A stretch of DNA of 64,000 nucleotides from Tribonema minus (GCA_017506865.1 JAFCMP010000124.1:1178001-1242000), one strand, 5' to 3'; positions 11,264 through 22,656 are shown, numbered from the stretch's first letter. Notes: generated by a model from the sequence alone, not told the origin. Program-made: numbers and translations.

Positions 11264-14200
11264 GATTGCAAGTAGGGCTTACTTTGTATGGCGAGCCACT
11301 GAATGCAAATGTTTACATCAATGGCCAGAGCAGGTGAGGTAGCACGTGAATACAGACTGTGGTGTTTGATCTCAGTCAGCGCTTCTGTGGCTGATAGACA
11401 ACTCTTTCGCTCCACAGCGCCTACGTGCACGCTCTGAATGATGCTCCACTTTTCTTTTTGCGTGCAGCAAATGAGTCCTCTGTAGCTGTGACCAGTTACT
11501 TGCTGGGACCCATGTGCAAGCATGTGAGCATTATATGCTTCTAAGTAGATTAAGTTACGTAGTTTAAAATAGTAAATGCGCTGCTTTGAGGTATGCAGTA
11601 AATATGCTGCACCTGCAGTGCTCACCTGCAGTGCTCTCGCTCGTTCCCAGATCGTTAGCCACACCTGTGCTGGTTTCTCGAATCTCTGCTGAGCGTCGCT
11701 GTTCGTGTGAGTTTTGCAAATTTGTCTTGCGTATCTGCATGCCCATAATGCCAATTGCTCAACCCAGAAGCGCACGACAACTGTTGCGGTGTACGCGCCA
11801 TTGCAAGTAGAGTGTCATGTGCAGCTTTCCAGGCAGATTTGCACGCGGGGACTGCCAAAGAGCGCCGCTGTCACTGCCTGTGCTACAACACCACCTTCAC
11901 CTGTGAGGTGCTCTCGCGAACCGTGACGCTCAAGGTTCAGCTGCATTGGCAAATCACGCCTCGCGCCGCTGCCCACTGGCAGGCCACCGCAGGAAGAAAT
12001 GGCGCGCTACCTACCGGCGTTCAGCTCTGGGATGTGCGCTGTGCACGCTGGGCGATGGAGCCAAGGCGCGTGCAAGCGCGCCGCAAGCGCTTGCGCTTCC
12101 GTGGCAAGGCAACTGACCGCAGTGGCAGGCGCAGCGTCTTGGGCACGCCTTGGCCAAATTACGGCTGCATCAGGTTGGCGGCGTACTGGTGCGTTCCAGC
12201 ATGACGTTGGTCATAGAGCATCGCCATGGCCATGCCATGGCAATTTGGTACCAGATACCGATCTGGGATAGCGGCAATGCTGTCGTTGAGTCTTTATCGA
12301 TGGCACCGGTGCTGGAGCGCTGCTGCTGCTGCTGCTGCTACACGTCAGATGTGTAGCACTAGACGCAGTTGCGTACCGCCGCCTCTTGGCCCTCCTGCGC
12401 GCACGTGGACACAGCAGCTGCAGCAGTGCTCAATACTAGATGAAGCAGCCCTGAGAGCACTGAATGCGCCTGCAGCCTAGCCCCGCGGCCTTCCCCCCGC
12501 CCCCTCTCGCTGGCATGTGCGCCTTGTCCACCCCTTGAAAAATACTCTGACTTGTGACGTCAGCGAGGTGGTGCACTGCCGCTGCTCCGTTGCGGCTCGC
12601 CACAGGGGTTGCCGCAGAACACTGCCTCTTTGGAGCGTCGCCGCAGCTGCAGATTACAGCAGCGCTCACCACTGCAGCGCTCACCACTTAAGCAGCACTC
12701 AACGCTACAGCTGCAGCAGTGCTCAATTTGCAGCTGCTGCTGCAGCGCTCACCACTGCAGCAGCGCTCGCCACTAGATGAAGCAGCGCTGAGCACTGCAG
12801 GCGCAGCAGCGCTCAATGCACGCCCACGTCCCAGCCGCACGGCCTGCACAGTCCACGGTAAATTTGCAGGTGACCTGTTGTTGACAATTTCACCCTCACC
12901 ATAGCCGTCCCCCTACTTGCATACACAGGATCGGACTGACATTTTGGCCACGACGCATTCGGCGCCGCTTCAAGCAGGAAGTATTACGGGCAACGCGCGC
13001 TCAATGCAGGCACTGCCATTGCCCGGGTCTGGTCGACGCCCCACTTGATGAAAATGAGGTAAGCAATTGCGATGAGCTTATGCCAACATTTCCTCAGTGT
13101 GCCGTTCAGCATGCACATCAATGTGCATTATGCGCATGAACACTGGCAGCAACCATGTGTGAAGCACGTGCAATAGAGATCCGACCTTGACCACTGACGA
13201 CGCTCCTTGTCAATGTGTTATTCGCACTCCAGGTTGGCAGTTCGGCACTGCCTGTGGTGGTGAGCGGTGGGTGATGGCAGGTTGTGAAGTAAGCAATCCT
13301 GATAGCAACCTTAGGGCTTGGACGTGCTTGCGAGTTTTTGAGTCGTTGCACATGCTTTTTTTTTTGTGGTCCGCTCTGATGCTGCACCATTGTGTAACGC
13401 AATTAAGTGAATGTATGCACACGATTGCTTCGAAGTCTGACTTTGCTGAAAATTGAACATCCTTTTGAACACAAGGCTCATGGAGTACGTCCCTTCTGCA
13501 GTCGCCGGGGAAATGTCATGCGTCGTGTGCAGAAAACTCACTGAGCCTGCCTGTGTGCTTGCGACAAGGGGCGTTGTTCATAATAACGGCGGCTGCTGCG
13601 GCGCGGCCGGTGCAACATCTATGTACCGCTGACGACAGCAGCAGCGACAGCAGCGCTTGCAGCGCAGCGCACGCATTGGCAGTTGCACCGGCATGGACAC
13701 CGAATGCAGCTGCTTTGGGACCTAGTGGGCAACAGCTGCGGTGGAGCCAGCTACAAGGACGGACAGCCTTTGAGGCAACCTGGCGACTACAGCGGCCATT
13801 GCACTCAGACAATGCTGCAGTTTGCACGCGTGACTCTGCCCCTCTCGTGCGATGGCAGCAGCCTGCAACCCATGTTGCAGATGAACAAAGTTGACATGGT
13901 GCTTTGAGCACTGACATGGCGCAGCCAGCAAGTTGAAGTACGGTACTTGCAACCCCGTTGCAAATGTCAGGTCCTCGCCATCTCGACAAGCGTTGGGATT
14001 GATGCAGTGCTGTGGCCAATTAGCATATAGCCCTCGGCCAATAGCACGCAACCTACAGTAGCAGTCTATGTCCTAGCCCGTTCCTCAGACTTTGGGGGAC
14101 ATGGAACACTTATGTAGAGAAACAGGCTCGCAGCAGCACATCGGGCAAGACCGCAGCCTGAGCGCTTTGCAAGTACAATACATCTCTTGCATTGGCGTTC

Positions 14201-15497
14201 CAACTCTGTTTGCATGCAGGTTTTCTCTCAAGTTTTGCGCGGTGCTATTATGTCATGTGTCATGTCATGTCATGTGTCATGCATGTCTTGAAATGGTTTT
14301 TTCTGTGTTCTGACTGCTGCACGTGTGATGAGCCAGTTGTGACAGTAATTATGATCTCACTTCATTCTCTGAGGTCCGTTGAGCAATCCCAGTGGTTCAG
14401 GAATAACTGTGCCACGTCAAATTATTCAGGGCATTTGCACCTGAGCGCTCAGTCACGCCGCTGGTGATTTTTGTGTGTTATTGTGCAATGGATTCCTGCT
14501 TGGGGATGTATTCATTTTATTCATTTTTTGGTTTGCGTTATGTATTCATTGACATCATTTCGCCATCAATGCATCAACGTTTTACAAGCAAGCCGCACTG
14601 CGCCCACTTCTTTCAATTATTTTAAAAATACTTCATTGATGTCTTTGGTCATCAGTACATCAACGTCAAGCAGGCGGCACAGTGCCCATTTAAACAAAAA
14701 AGAACTTTAAATACTTTTTGTAAAAAGCAGGCGTGTTTGCAGACACAGGGTATTACACAGACGTACCAGCAGCCATGTTTCAGCTCATCTACATTGCTTT
14801 GAAGGCAGCAGTGCACGCGAGTGAGACGCATGCGTCAGATAATTGCGGACCTTTTGCTGCCTATGCAAGGCACCCATCATGAGCAGTGCACCATTGCACC
14901 ACCAATAAAGCACACCAAGCATCAACAGTGCGACAAACATGTAGGAGACAAACATCCAAAGTGTTGTCTTGCACAGTGGAGAGTCGAGTATTTGTTAATT
15001 CCAGCAAGTAGTCACTACGACCAGTGCCACGCGCTGCCATATGCAACTGACACAGCTGCAGGCGCGCTGCATGAGCTAAGGTGCTCACACTGCACTGGTC
15101 GCACACATGGCGGACATTGAGCAGCTGCAGTATGCCGATGCGTCTTACAATTCTCAAAATCTCAGCATAACTTGTTGAATCTGCGCTCGATCATCACAGC
15201 CAGATAGCAGTCGAAGCTGCGCCTGTGTATGCGCTCTGCGCGGCGGCACACCTGCTGCTGCGCTGCCTGTCAGTGCGCGTCATCGCCAAGGCCCTTCGCG
15301 CTTGTGAACCGAGCATCTTGCGCCACGCCTGCCACTGCAAAGGCGCTGCTGCTGATCAGGCCACCTCGCTTGCTGTCACTGCCAGAATGTTCGCCCTGAG
15401 CCGCCTCCAGTGGCCCGCATGCTTCGACCCGCAGTGCGCTGGTGCGCCAGACCGCCGCCGGCACCACATGCTTGCAGCACGCACCACTGCTGCCGCC
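11264..15497 (+). CDS. Gene E: exon series of unknown function (partial)
   Basis: Four exon candidates have good splice edges. 11264-11333 (CTTCGCAG acceptor, CAG/GTGAGG donor) encodes LQVGLTLYGEPLNANVYING and leaves phase 2. 12929-13058 enters in the matching phase 2, encodes a basic stretch (WPRRIRRRFKQEVLRATRAQ) then a small Cys/His cluster (CRHCHCP) and ends at GAG/GTAAGC in phase 0. 13502 onward is open in phase 0 to 13894 and is Ala/Ser-rich. 15211-15497 (AGCAG acceptor, GCC/GTAAGG donor) encodes an Ala/Leu/Cys-rich segment with HACHCKG. The first two junctions match by phase; the rest are ordered only by position. No start or stop was found and I know no homologue. Intervening sequence includes other coding-like pieces near 12150-12350, so the gene may be partly decayed. 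Confidence 0.4.
12415..12830 (+). repeat. CAGCAGCGCTCACCACT minisatellite
   Basis: A motif of about 18-20 bp, built on GCAGC(A/G)CTCACCACTGCAG and GCTCAATNCTAGATGAAGCAG variants, repeats irregularly from about 12657 to 12825, with a detached block at 12415-12470. It lies between gene E exon candidates. Reading frames across it are low-complexity Ala/Ser and are not evidence of coding. Confidence 0.6.
13900..15205. other. Intron-like or intergenic sequence
   Basis: This stretch is AT-richer than the flanking exons and includes a TCATG/TGTCATG microsatellite at about 14250-14290. I see no exon with both splice edges, no repeat shared with the rest of the window and no transposon remnant. It would be intron if the gene E exons belong together. 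Confidence 0.4.
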
Positions 15498-15499
15498 GT

Positions 15500-16734
15500 A
15501 AGGTGATGTGAGCTTCGGCGCTAAGTGCGCTGCGCTGCTTGCCTTCCTTGCCAATCACACGCGCTGCTGGTATACGCGCAGTGTGCCGCATGTATACCGA
15601 TGTCAATGCAGGTGTGCCGCATGTATACCGCCGTCAGTGCAGGTGCCGCCGTTGACGTTGCACGCAGCGCACATGCCGCGTGCAATGCTCGCTGCCCACG
15701 CGCGTGTACGCACCCTTCTCAATGCTGAACATGTGGCTGTTCTGCTGCTGCTGTCGTGCACGCCCCCATCATATACTGCGCTAACCAGCTGTCTGAAACG
15801 CAAGACAATAGGCAACAATAGGCAACAACCCTAATGAGCAATGTCGATAGGTGTGTTGAGTGACATGTACGCCACATCACATGCATTGCCGTGTTCACAA
15901 AAATTCAACTTCATGGCGTGATCAGAATGGACTGAATGCATGCAGGTGCATAACAACCCCTTCTTCAAAGGTAACGAGTGGTACACACGAAAAACGAGAA
16001 ACTGGTACGGCTGCAAGCTGAGGGCGCCACATGTGCATAATGCACATGAGTGCACAAGGGAAGAAACTGTTCTTTGGCAAAGCTTCCTTGCTTGCAGTTA
16101 TGTATGCTTCAAAGTTTGGTATCTTCCTCTGATGGCATCAAGAAACACAAGTGGCTTCAAAGTCCAAAATCTTCCTCTGATGGCACGATACACAAGTGCC
16201 ACATGTACACGTGGCTGTGAACGAAGTACGAGTGATGTGGGCGGGCAGATGGTCAGAATTGATACATTGCGCGCCACAAGCGACCTATGCAACGCATTGC
16301 ACGGCACAAGCGACCTATGCAACGCCTAGCCTAGCTTTCATGATCCCCACATCAAGAGTCGAGCAGGTTCCCTGCCTTTTTTATGCACCAACATCATTAA
16401 TATCAAGCAAATCAGCATCGCGCACTCACCTTTCCTTGCCAGTATGAAGCCATATGATGTTTCCAAGCGCCATCATGCTGCATTTGCAAGGTTCTGCAGC
16501 ACATCTTCATCCATCATGGTCAAAATCTTCCCTTTCGTCAGCTACGAAGCCCGTTCAATCTCAGCTCCAACGACCTGCAAGCAGCAGAAAAGCAACAAGC
16601 ATCAGACAGCGGCTGCTGCCGAAGCAGACAGAGTATCCTGAGGGCACAAGCATCAGCAACGCATGAATAAGCATGTACAAGAGGCCATGTCCGTGTTGGC
16701 TGCTTAAATGTGTCGAGGCAGGCTGCACAAGCAC
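15500..16734. other. No recognisable gene
   Basis: Only short frames are present. Small internal duplications are visible: GCCACAAGCGACCTATGCAA recurs near 16270 and 16305, AATCTTCCTCTGATGGCA recurs near 16125 and 16168, and GTGCCGCATGTATACCG recurs near 15583 and 15613. A frame from 16444 to 16641 has no splice or start support. Confidence 0.35.
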
Positions 16735-19700
16735 TTGCGGTCTTTTCAGGCGGTAGGAGATGTGCTGCTGCAAGTTCGGCTGGCTGCACTGCGTTGCCCG
16801 ACCGTGAGCACACCGTTACAGCGTGCAAGCGGCAGCTGACAGTTGCGCAACAAGCGTTTTGAGGGTGCACGTGCATGGCGCCTCACCTGGGGAGCTGCAG
16901 CGAGTGGCAGCGCATCGACGCAGGTATAAGCATGCTCCGCAGGCATCACGCCGTTCGCCCATCGCTCTGCTGGCGTGTGTTAGTGTCCTATTGCCACTAG
17001 GGGCGCTTTGATTTGGGGCACAATGTGCCGCTTCGGGTGCGGCAGCAGCGCACTTCTCAGCTGATGACCGTGGCCTACCTGCCGCACGAGATATTTGGGC
17101 CAGGCTGGCCCAAATATGGGGTTCGGGCACATGGAGAAGGACGTAGGGGAGGATCCCGAGATGCCATTTGGCGGCGGCGGCGTTTGAGGGGTTTGTCGTT
17201 GAGACACGTTCAGACTGTCACACGTCGTCATGTAGATTCCGGACAGTGGGCACGGCTAGTGGAGCACGCCACACGACTACTGGCGGACGCCACAGACAGT
17301 GCACGTGAGGCGGCACGGGTGCGCCTCCACCATGGTGCCGGGGCGTTTGCTCATCAGGTTTCTCAGACTCTAGTGCAGCGCGGCTACAGGCTGCTGCACC
17401 TGCTAGCAGCAATGGCCTTTGGTAGGCAACCGGAGGGAACCGGTATGCCGCCTGCGGCCCGGCTGGCAGCGTTGCTGTCTGGCGACTTTGCGGAGCTACT
17501 GAGAAAGACGCTGTCAGCAGCAGCGGCGCTGCGGGCCCCCAAACCAAACAACGCAGCTACGGCGTCGGCACAAACGAACTTCGATGCCGACTGGACGGAG
17601 GCTGACTCCAGGCAGCAAACAGCATGCGCTGCCCTCTCAGGCAAGCGACGGGGGGTAGGCCTGGCTGCCGCACGACTAGAGGCGCGTGAAGCATGCGCCC
17701 CAGCAGACGAGGTCACGGCACAGGTGCTGGCAGCAAAGCACCCTGAAACTGGCACCCGGCCCGGGGTAGTCGATACGCCAATGGAGCAAGTGCGCGGCCT
17801 GGTACGCGACGCCCGGCGGCACTGCTTGCACGGCGCAGGGGTGGCAACGACCGCCGGGCCCGCTGGCAGCGGCAGTCCCGTCTTCGAATCGGGTCAGGCG
17901 CATGATCGCAGCGATAGGCCTGAGGATGCTGCCAGCGCAGCCGGACGGCGCCTCGAGGTGGAGGCGACAGACATACTGTCGACCTTGTCCGCAGCAGGGG
18001 CGGGGAAGGCAGGAGGGCTGGACGGCCTACGCTATGAACACCTCTTGATGGCCGCTGGGCCTGGTGCACCAGTGAAAGCAGCCACCCGCCCCGTGGGCAG
18101 TGCCTCGCCAGGACTAGCTGGTGATTCAGAATCGGATGTGATGGAACCGGCATTCGCCCATCACCTGGCCAAGGTGTTCACGACGCTGCTTGTTGAGCCC
18201 GAACTGCTGCCGGAGCAATCGCAACGGCTTCTCCGCGCCGCGGCCCTCTCAGGCATAGGACAGAAGCGGCGTCCGATCGCCTGCTCCAGTGTCTGGCGCA
18301 GACTCCTCGGGTCCACAGCGGCACGGGGTGTCAAGGGCAAAATATCGGGGCTGCTGGCCTCCATGTCGCAGTTTGGCGTAGGATACCGGTCTGGCGTCGA
18401 GCATGTGGCAGCGCGCGCGCGCGTGTGGCACGAGCTGTATGGCACCACAATCCAGCTGGACTGTGAGAACGCATTTAACAGTGTGGATCGCGCCGCCATT
18501 GTGCGGGGACTTATGCTCTTCTGTCCGGAGCTGCTCCCGCACTTTGAGTCCGTATACTGTGGTGACACTGCCCCAGAGATGCGAGTGGAGGTGAACGGTG
18601 AAGCTCGCATTATCTGCTCCCACCTAGGGTGCCAGCAAGGGGACCCTCTAGGGCCGCTGTACTTTGCAGTGGCAGCGGCATTCCTACTCTTCTACCCTGA
18701 TGGAGTGAGTGCGACGCCCGGCAGTATGCCGGCCTACGGCCACAGCACAGCGGAACCGCCAGCCCCGCACTGCGCTTTCCTGGATGACCTCAACGTGCTG
18801 CAAGCTGCCTACTTCGACGATGCAGCGGCCGCTGGGGTGGCAGAGGTGATCCGTCGGCTTGCGGCAGGGGGCCTACGCGTTCGACCAGACAAGTCGCTGG
18901 CCATTGCCATGCGCGGCACAGTGTTTGATGAAGCGGCCAGAGCACGCCTGCGCGCCCTTGACATACCGTTTGTGGACGCCACCATGCCAGAATCCAGTCA
19001 GGGCTTTACGTCGGTCGGGGTACCGGTAGGGCACCCAGCCTATGTGCATGCTGCCATGAGCAAGCATCTTGTTGACGCAGGGACATGGCGATTGTCGTGG
19101 CAGCTAGCTGGGATGGCGCGGCATCACCTACAGGCAGCACAATTCATTCTGCGCAGGTCACTGACAAAGCGCATGGGCTTCTTAGCTCGGGTCGTTGACA
19201 CGGCTTTGAGTGAGACATGGCTGCACGCATTTGACGGGTTCTGTGCATGGACGCTTGAACGCATGCTGCACCTGCACGGCTGCGCTACCGCGGCAGTCAT
19301 GAAGTCACACCTGCTGGCCGCCTGCACTGCTGGTGACAATGAGGTAGCCAGCAGTGGCAGCGTGCTGGTATTGCCGCGCTTGGGCCCGCCAGAACTCACG
19401 GACATCGCAGTGCCACTGCGGGCGTCACGGTTGCCGGAGCGACGAGGCGGTCTGGGCATGCCGCTTTTGGGGCTACTGGCACCAGCCGCATACACGGCCC
19501 AGGCATGCACAACACTGCGGCCTGCAATAATTCATGCCACTGTGGCAGCAGGGGCCCTGAGGCTCGGCACTGACGAACACGGCGCAGTCACCTGGTTCGC
19601 GCAGCACTCATGCGCAATACGCGAGGACCAGGGACTGCCGCCAATCATCGAGGCCGTGCGACGCTCTACGCGAGCGCTGACAGCTGATGGCGGCGAAAAA

Positions 19701-21254
19701 TCACGCACAGCTGTGGCCGAGCAGCTCCCAGCATCGTTGCTACGGTGGGCAGCGGATACAACGGCCGCAGCGTCGACGCTCCCCACTGCGGTGCAAGCGA
19801 TCTACGCCGCAACTGCCGTCACGGAGACGGGGACCACTGAGCCAGCCCCACACACCCACGGCATTGTGCCTGGCGCCGAGGCGGCCGCTGCGGCGGCGAC
19901 CGTACCTGGCCCTCAAGCCGCTGCCGCGGCTGCCTCTTCCACGCCCGCTAAAACACAAACTAGCGCGGAAGAAAGCAGCTGCAGCGGCGGGCAGGAGGAC
20001 GACGACGACGACTGGGAGGCCTATGCTGACGAGATCTGCAGAAAGGTAGTGCCCCGCCGCCGGCGCGGTCACTTCACGCACGGACTACAAGCCGGCCTTT
20101 CAAATGTTCTTCGACGTCAATACGAGGACTGCCTGGTGGAGGACCTAGAGGCTGCCTCGGCTGGTGCCGTGGGCAAGCCGACGCAGGCTACACTTATTGG
20201 TGACTTGCGTGACACCAGCCGCCGCCGCCAACAGGCTAGCGCGCGGGTCCTGGCGCAGCTGCGCAGCCAGCGTGCGTCCGGGGCAATGGCGTGGATGAGC
20301 GTGCCACCCGCTGCCAATGACCGCCCGGGTGCGGCGCCCATGTCCAGTATGGCAGCAGCCACGATGATTATGGTTGCGATCTTTATAGACGGGTGGGGCA
20401 TACAGGGCGAGGTGTGCCCATGGCGGTGCAGTGACGTGAGCCCCACCTCCACGCATGCGATCAGCTGCCCCAGCCAGCACATACGGGGGCACAACGCGAC
20501 ACACACTGCCCAAAAGCGGTGCCTACAGCGCATCTTGAGACAGCACCATGTCTCTATTGTCCGCAATGAGGACGCTAGCGTCTTCAAGGTACCGGGGTAT
20601 CGGGCGGACACAGTCATTGACCCAGGGTGTCTGCACTTTAGCAGTGCATACCGTAACAAGGGAATAGTGCTAGACACAAGTGTGCGCGCACCCACAGCGA
20701 GCTCGTACCTGACAGGCAAAACAAATGCCTCGAACACGGACGGCTATGCTGCTGGGGTGGGGGAGGACGCGAAGGTCAAGCACCACACCGGCACCTTGAC
20801 GTCATCTTGGGCTTTTGTGCCATTCGTGCAGGAGTCGTACGGACGGCTGGGCAAGCAGACAAGCCTTTTTGTTAAGGAGTTGGCAATGCACTCAGCACTG
20901 TGCTCAGGGGGGGGGAAGGCAGATGTGTTACGCAAGGCCGGGTTAGCTAAGCGTCAGATCCACATTGAGCTGAGCATATCGCTGGCGCGGGAGTTGGCGG
21001 AGCGCGTCATGGCATACACACGTGGAGCGCGAATGCTGGGCTGTGTTGCGGCGCCGGTATCCAAACTCCTAGGGCACAGCGCAGACTAGGCTGCTGCGTT
21101 GACGCAAGCTTTTCGATTGCATAGGCAACCCGGCCTCCCTTGGGCCTTTATAAATACAAGTCCATACGTACAGCAATTGCTTAAGCTTCAAGTTAGATGC
21201 CATTCATCTGGGCTTTTTCGCGCCCTGAGCAAGAATTAATAAAAAAAAAAGTAC
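16735..21254 (+). mobile_element. Apparently intact non-LTR retrotransposon (LINE) with RLE-type endonuclease
   Basis: The body runs from an uncertain 5' end (somewhere between 16735 and the CACATGGAG block near 17130) to an A-rich 3' tail at 21250 followed by GTAC. The 3' UTR of about 160 bp carries a GGGCTTTTTCGCGCCCTGAG hairpin-like block and AATTAATAAAAAAAAAA. Tails of the same kind occur at least six more times in the window. The sequence upstream of 17117 has an inverted copy at 9755-10130, and the 17130-17240 segment recurs in two short derivatives. One frame covers nearly all of the element and no LTRs are present. An uninterrupted frame over 4 kb suggests recent or current activity. 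Confidence 0.8.
17013..21089 (+). CDS. Reverse transcriptase with C-terminal restriction-like endonuclease
   Basis: One open frame of 1358 codons encodes the LINE protein. The N-terminal 400 residues are Ala/Arg-rich without a recognisable APE endonuclease or zinc finger. RT blocks follow: IGQKRRPIACSSVWRRL (about 415-432), LDCENAFNSVD with the first catalytic Asp (about 483), QQGDPLGPLYF (about 540) and FLDD in place of YxDD (about 588), then a long thumb/linker with Ala-rich and acidic DDDDD parts near 990. The C-terminus has a Cys/His cluster (CPSQHIRGHNATH, near 1152) and RADTVID...VLDTSV (about 1197-1222), resembling the PD-(D/E)XK-like RLE of site-specific LINEs. The frame is open from a TTG at 17013; the first ATG is about 50 bases later and the true start is unknown. 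The class assignment is firm; the clade is not. Confidence 0.85.
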   Translation: MGHNVPLRVRQQRTSQLMTVAYLPHEIFGPGWPKYGVRAHGEGRRGGSRDAIWRRRRLRGLSLRHVQTVTRRHVDSGQWARLVEHATRLLADATDSAREAARVRLHHGAGAFAHQVSQTLVQRGYRLLHLLAAMAFGRQPEGTGMPPAARLAALLSGDFAELLRKTLSAAAALRAPKPNNAATASAQTNFDADWTEADSRQQTACAALSGKRRGVGLAAARLEAREACAPADEVTAQVLAAKHPETGTRPGVVDTPMEQVRGLVRDARRHCLHGAGVATTAGPAGSGSPVFESGQAHDRSDRPEDAASAAGRRLEVEATDILSTLSAAGAGKAGGLDGLRYEHLLMAAGPGAPVKAATRPVGSASPGLAGDSESDVMEPAFAHHLAKVFTTLLVEPELLPEQSQRLLRAAALSGIGQKRRPIACSSVWRRLLGSTAARGVKGKISGLLASMSQFGVGYRSGVEHVAARARVWHELYGTTIQLDCENAFNSVDRAAIVRGLMLFCPELLPHFESVYCGDTAPEMRVEVNGEARIICSHLGCQQGDPLGPLYFAVAAAFLLFYPDGVSATPGSMPAYGHSTAEPPAPHCAFLDDLNVLQAAYFDDAAAAGVAEVIRRLAAGGLRVRPDKSLAIAMRGTVFDEAARARLRALDIPFVDATMPESSQGFTSVGVPVGHPAYVHAAMSKHLVDAGTWRLSWQLAGMARHHLQAAQFILRRSLTKRMGFLARVVDTALSETWLHAFDGFCAWTLERMLHLHGCATAAVMKSHLLAACTAGDNEVASSGSVLVLPRLGPPELTDIAVPLRASRLPERRGGLGMPLLGLLAPAAYTAQACTTLRPAIIHATVAAGALRLGTDEHGAVTWFAQHSCAIREDQGLPPIIEAVRRSTRALTADGGEKSRTAVAEQLPASLLRWAADTTAAASTLPTAVQAIYAATAVTETGTTEPAPHTHGIVPGAEAAAAAATVPGPQAAAAAASSTPAKTQTSAEESSCSGGQEDDDDDWEAYADEICRKVVPRRRRGHFTHGLQAGLSNVLRRQYEDCLVEDLEAASAGAVGKPTQATLIGDLRDTSRRRQQASARVLAQLRSQRASGAMAWMSVPPAANDRPGAAPMSSMAAATMIMVAIFIDGWGIQGEVCPWRCSDVSPTSTHAISCPSQHIRGHNATHTAQKRCLQRILRQHHVSIVRNEDASVFKVPGYRADTVIDPGCLHFSSAYRNKGIVLDTSVRAPTASSYLTGKTNASNTDGYAAGVGEDAKVKHHTGTLTSSWAFVPFVQESYGRLGKQTSLFVKELAMHSALCSGGGKADVLRKAGLAKRQIHIELSISLARELAERVMAYTRGARMLGCVAAPVSKLLGHSAD

Positions 21255-21404
21255 ATAGTAGCCCCAATCGCCTTAAATTTCAATGATTGCTCTGTCGTTC
21301 AACGAACTTCAAGGACCAAGTGCGCGCGCCCCGACCACTGGACCAAGGTGAATCTAGGTCCTGGAGTGGCCCAGATGATTCCATCAAGCTTGTATGTGGG
21401 GGTG

Positions 21405-21723
21405 GGGTGGGGTGTGTCAGGGGTTGGAGTGTTTGGGGGGTGTACGAAGCGGGATATGCAATCTTGCAAGGGGCCTCTACACTGTTCTATTTGACTACTG
21501 TGAACTACAGGCTATGTGCATGTGTAAGCGAGGACCGCCTGTGCAGGTTGGTTTCTGAGAAACCATATCTCCCCGCGTGCCACACTGCAACGAGCGCAGT
21601 TTACCGATAGTGCACCACCATCAAAGTCAGCCGTCCTCCCGCGGGAGGACGAGGAACCGGTGATGCTGTCTCCGAGCACCGAGGAAGAGCTACACAGGTA
21701 AGGTACCCTCATCTCATATGTAC
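21405..21723 (+). repeat. Composite GT-rich repeat, copy 1
   Basis: The order is a GGTGGGGTGGGG-type tract near 21400-21440, a central part with GAGGACCGCCTGTGCAGG, a 20-bp palindrome (CGTCCTCCCGCGGGAGGACG, near 21640) and an end reading CACAGGTAAGGTACCCTCATCTCATATGTAC. Related copies lie at 22950-23370 and 26390-26880. Copy 1 is interrupted at its terminal GTAC by retroposon tails in reverse orientation; the other two copies are not. Confidence 0.55.
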
Positions 21724-21740
21724 TTTTATTAATTTCATAT

Positions 21741-21924
21741 GTACTTTTTATTAATTCTCGCTCAGGGCGCGAAAAAGCCCAGATGATTGGCATCTAGCTG
21801 TAAGGAATCTACATGTCGTATGACAGTCTGAAAGTGTCGCAACGACAACCACTCAAACGCCGCCGCCGCCAAATGGCATCTCGGGGTCCTCCCCTACGTC
21901 CTCCTCCATGTGCCCCCCCCCCCC
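21741..21924 (-). mobile_element. Short LINE derivative: 5' head joined to 3' tail
   Basis: Read on the minus strand, it begins with a G-run and CACATGGAGGAGGACGTAGG, matching the LINE near 17130. It continues through CGAGATGCCATTTGGCGGCG and a CATGTAGATTCC block (LINE 17220-17240), then jumps to the LINE 3' tail (GATGCCAATCATCTGGGCTT, GCGCCCTGAGCGAGAATTAA) and ends at GTAC. All RT and endonuclease sequence is absent. The element is about 184 bp and non-coding. A second tail-only piece lies at 21720-21740. Confidence 0.75.
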
Positions 21925-22199
21925 TGGATTCTGCCATGTGTACATGAAACGTAGTACATTTTGATGTTAGCAGCCACTTGCGTGCACATATCCCACCACG
22001 CGCATGTTCTGCACGTCCCTCCAATAATCATAACCACGCCGATTTCAAGAGTCAGAAACACCTTCCGACTCAGTGACTTGGCATGCGTGAAGTCCGCATT
22101 GCATTGCGTTGGTGCATACACTCGGCGAGCTCACGCGGCAAATAGAGCTCAGCGCAGCTGCCGCAGCGTTGGGTTTGTATCGCACCGTGCGCCAACGAA

Positions 22200-22650
22200 G
22201 TTCAAGTTTATAGATACACGTCTGCCTGAGACATATGCACGTGTGTAAACACCTCGGAGTCCACTGCCTCCGAGTCCACTACCGCCGGTGGGCTCAACCT
22301 CGAGTGACTCGGAGGCAGGCGGCAAGAGGAGGCAGAAGAGGTATGAGAAGGGGGCGCAGTGGAGGTGCTGGCCCAGGGGTTCCCACAGGTGGCGACTGTG
22401 TCAAGCGACCCGCCGGCGGACTTCGACTCCTGCCCCGGGGCCATACCACCGCAACCACAAACATTAGCTAAGCTATGTTTATGCATGTCATTGAGTTGTG
22501 TGTGCCAATTTGCTGCCTTCCGTTGAGGCTGAGCGTAGTAAGGGAAGCAGCACGTGCACTGCAGCGCCAGCACCTCAGAGTCTTCTTGACTCAGTCTGCC
22601 AGACTGAGTGGCACCGTCCAGCGAGCGTAGGCACATAGGTAGCTGCAGCA
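22200..22650. other. Unassigned sequence between repeats
   Basis: A minus-strand frame of 195 codons spans 22208-22795, but its N-terminal third (minus strand) is a short LINE derivative, so it is not a real gene as a whole. Small direct and inverted GACTCGGAGGCAG/CCTCCGAGTCCAC motifs occur near 22253-22320. I see no splice-supported exon. Confidence 0.4.
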
Positions 22651-22656
22651 GAGTCC

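Noticed and set aside
12226-12480. Frames with Cys or Ala runs near 12320-12345
   Set aside because: They arise from a GCT/CTG trinucleotide run and the CAGCAGCGCTC minisatellite.
17218-20737. Minus-strand frames under the LINE (109-206 codons)
   Set aside because: These are antisense shadows of the 1358-codon LINE frame; no antisense ORF is known for such LINEs.
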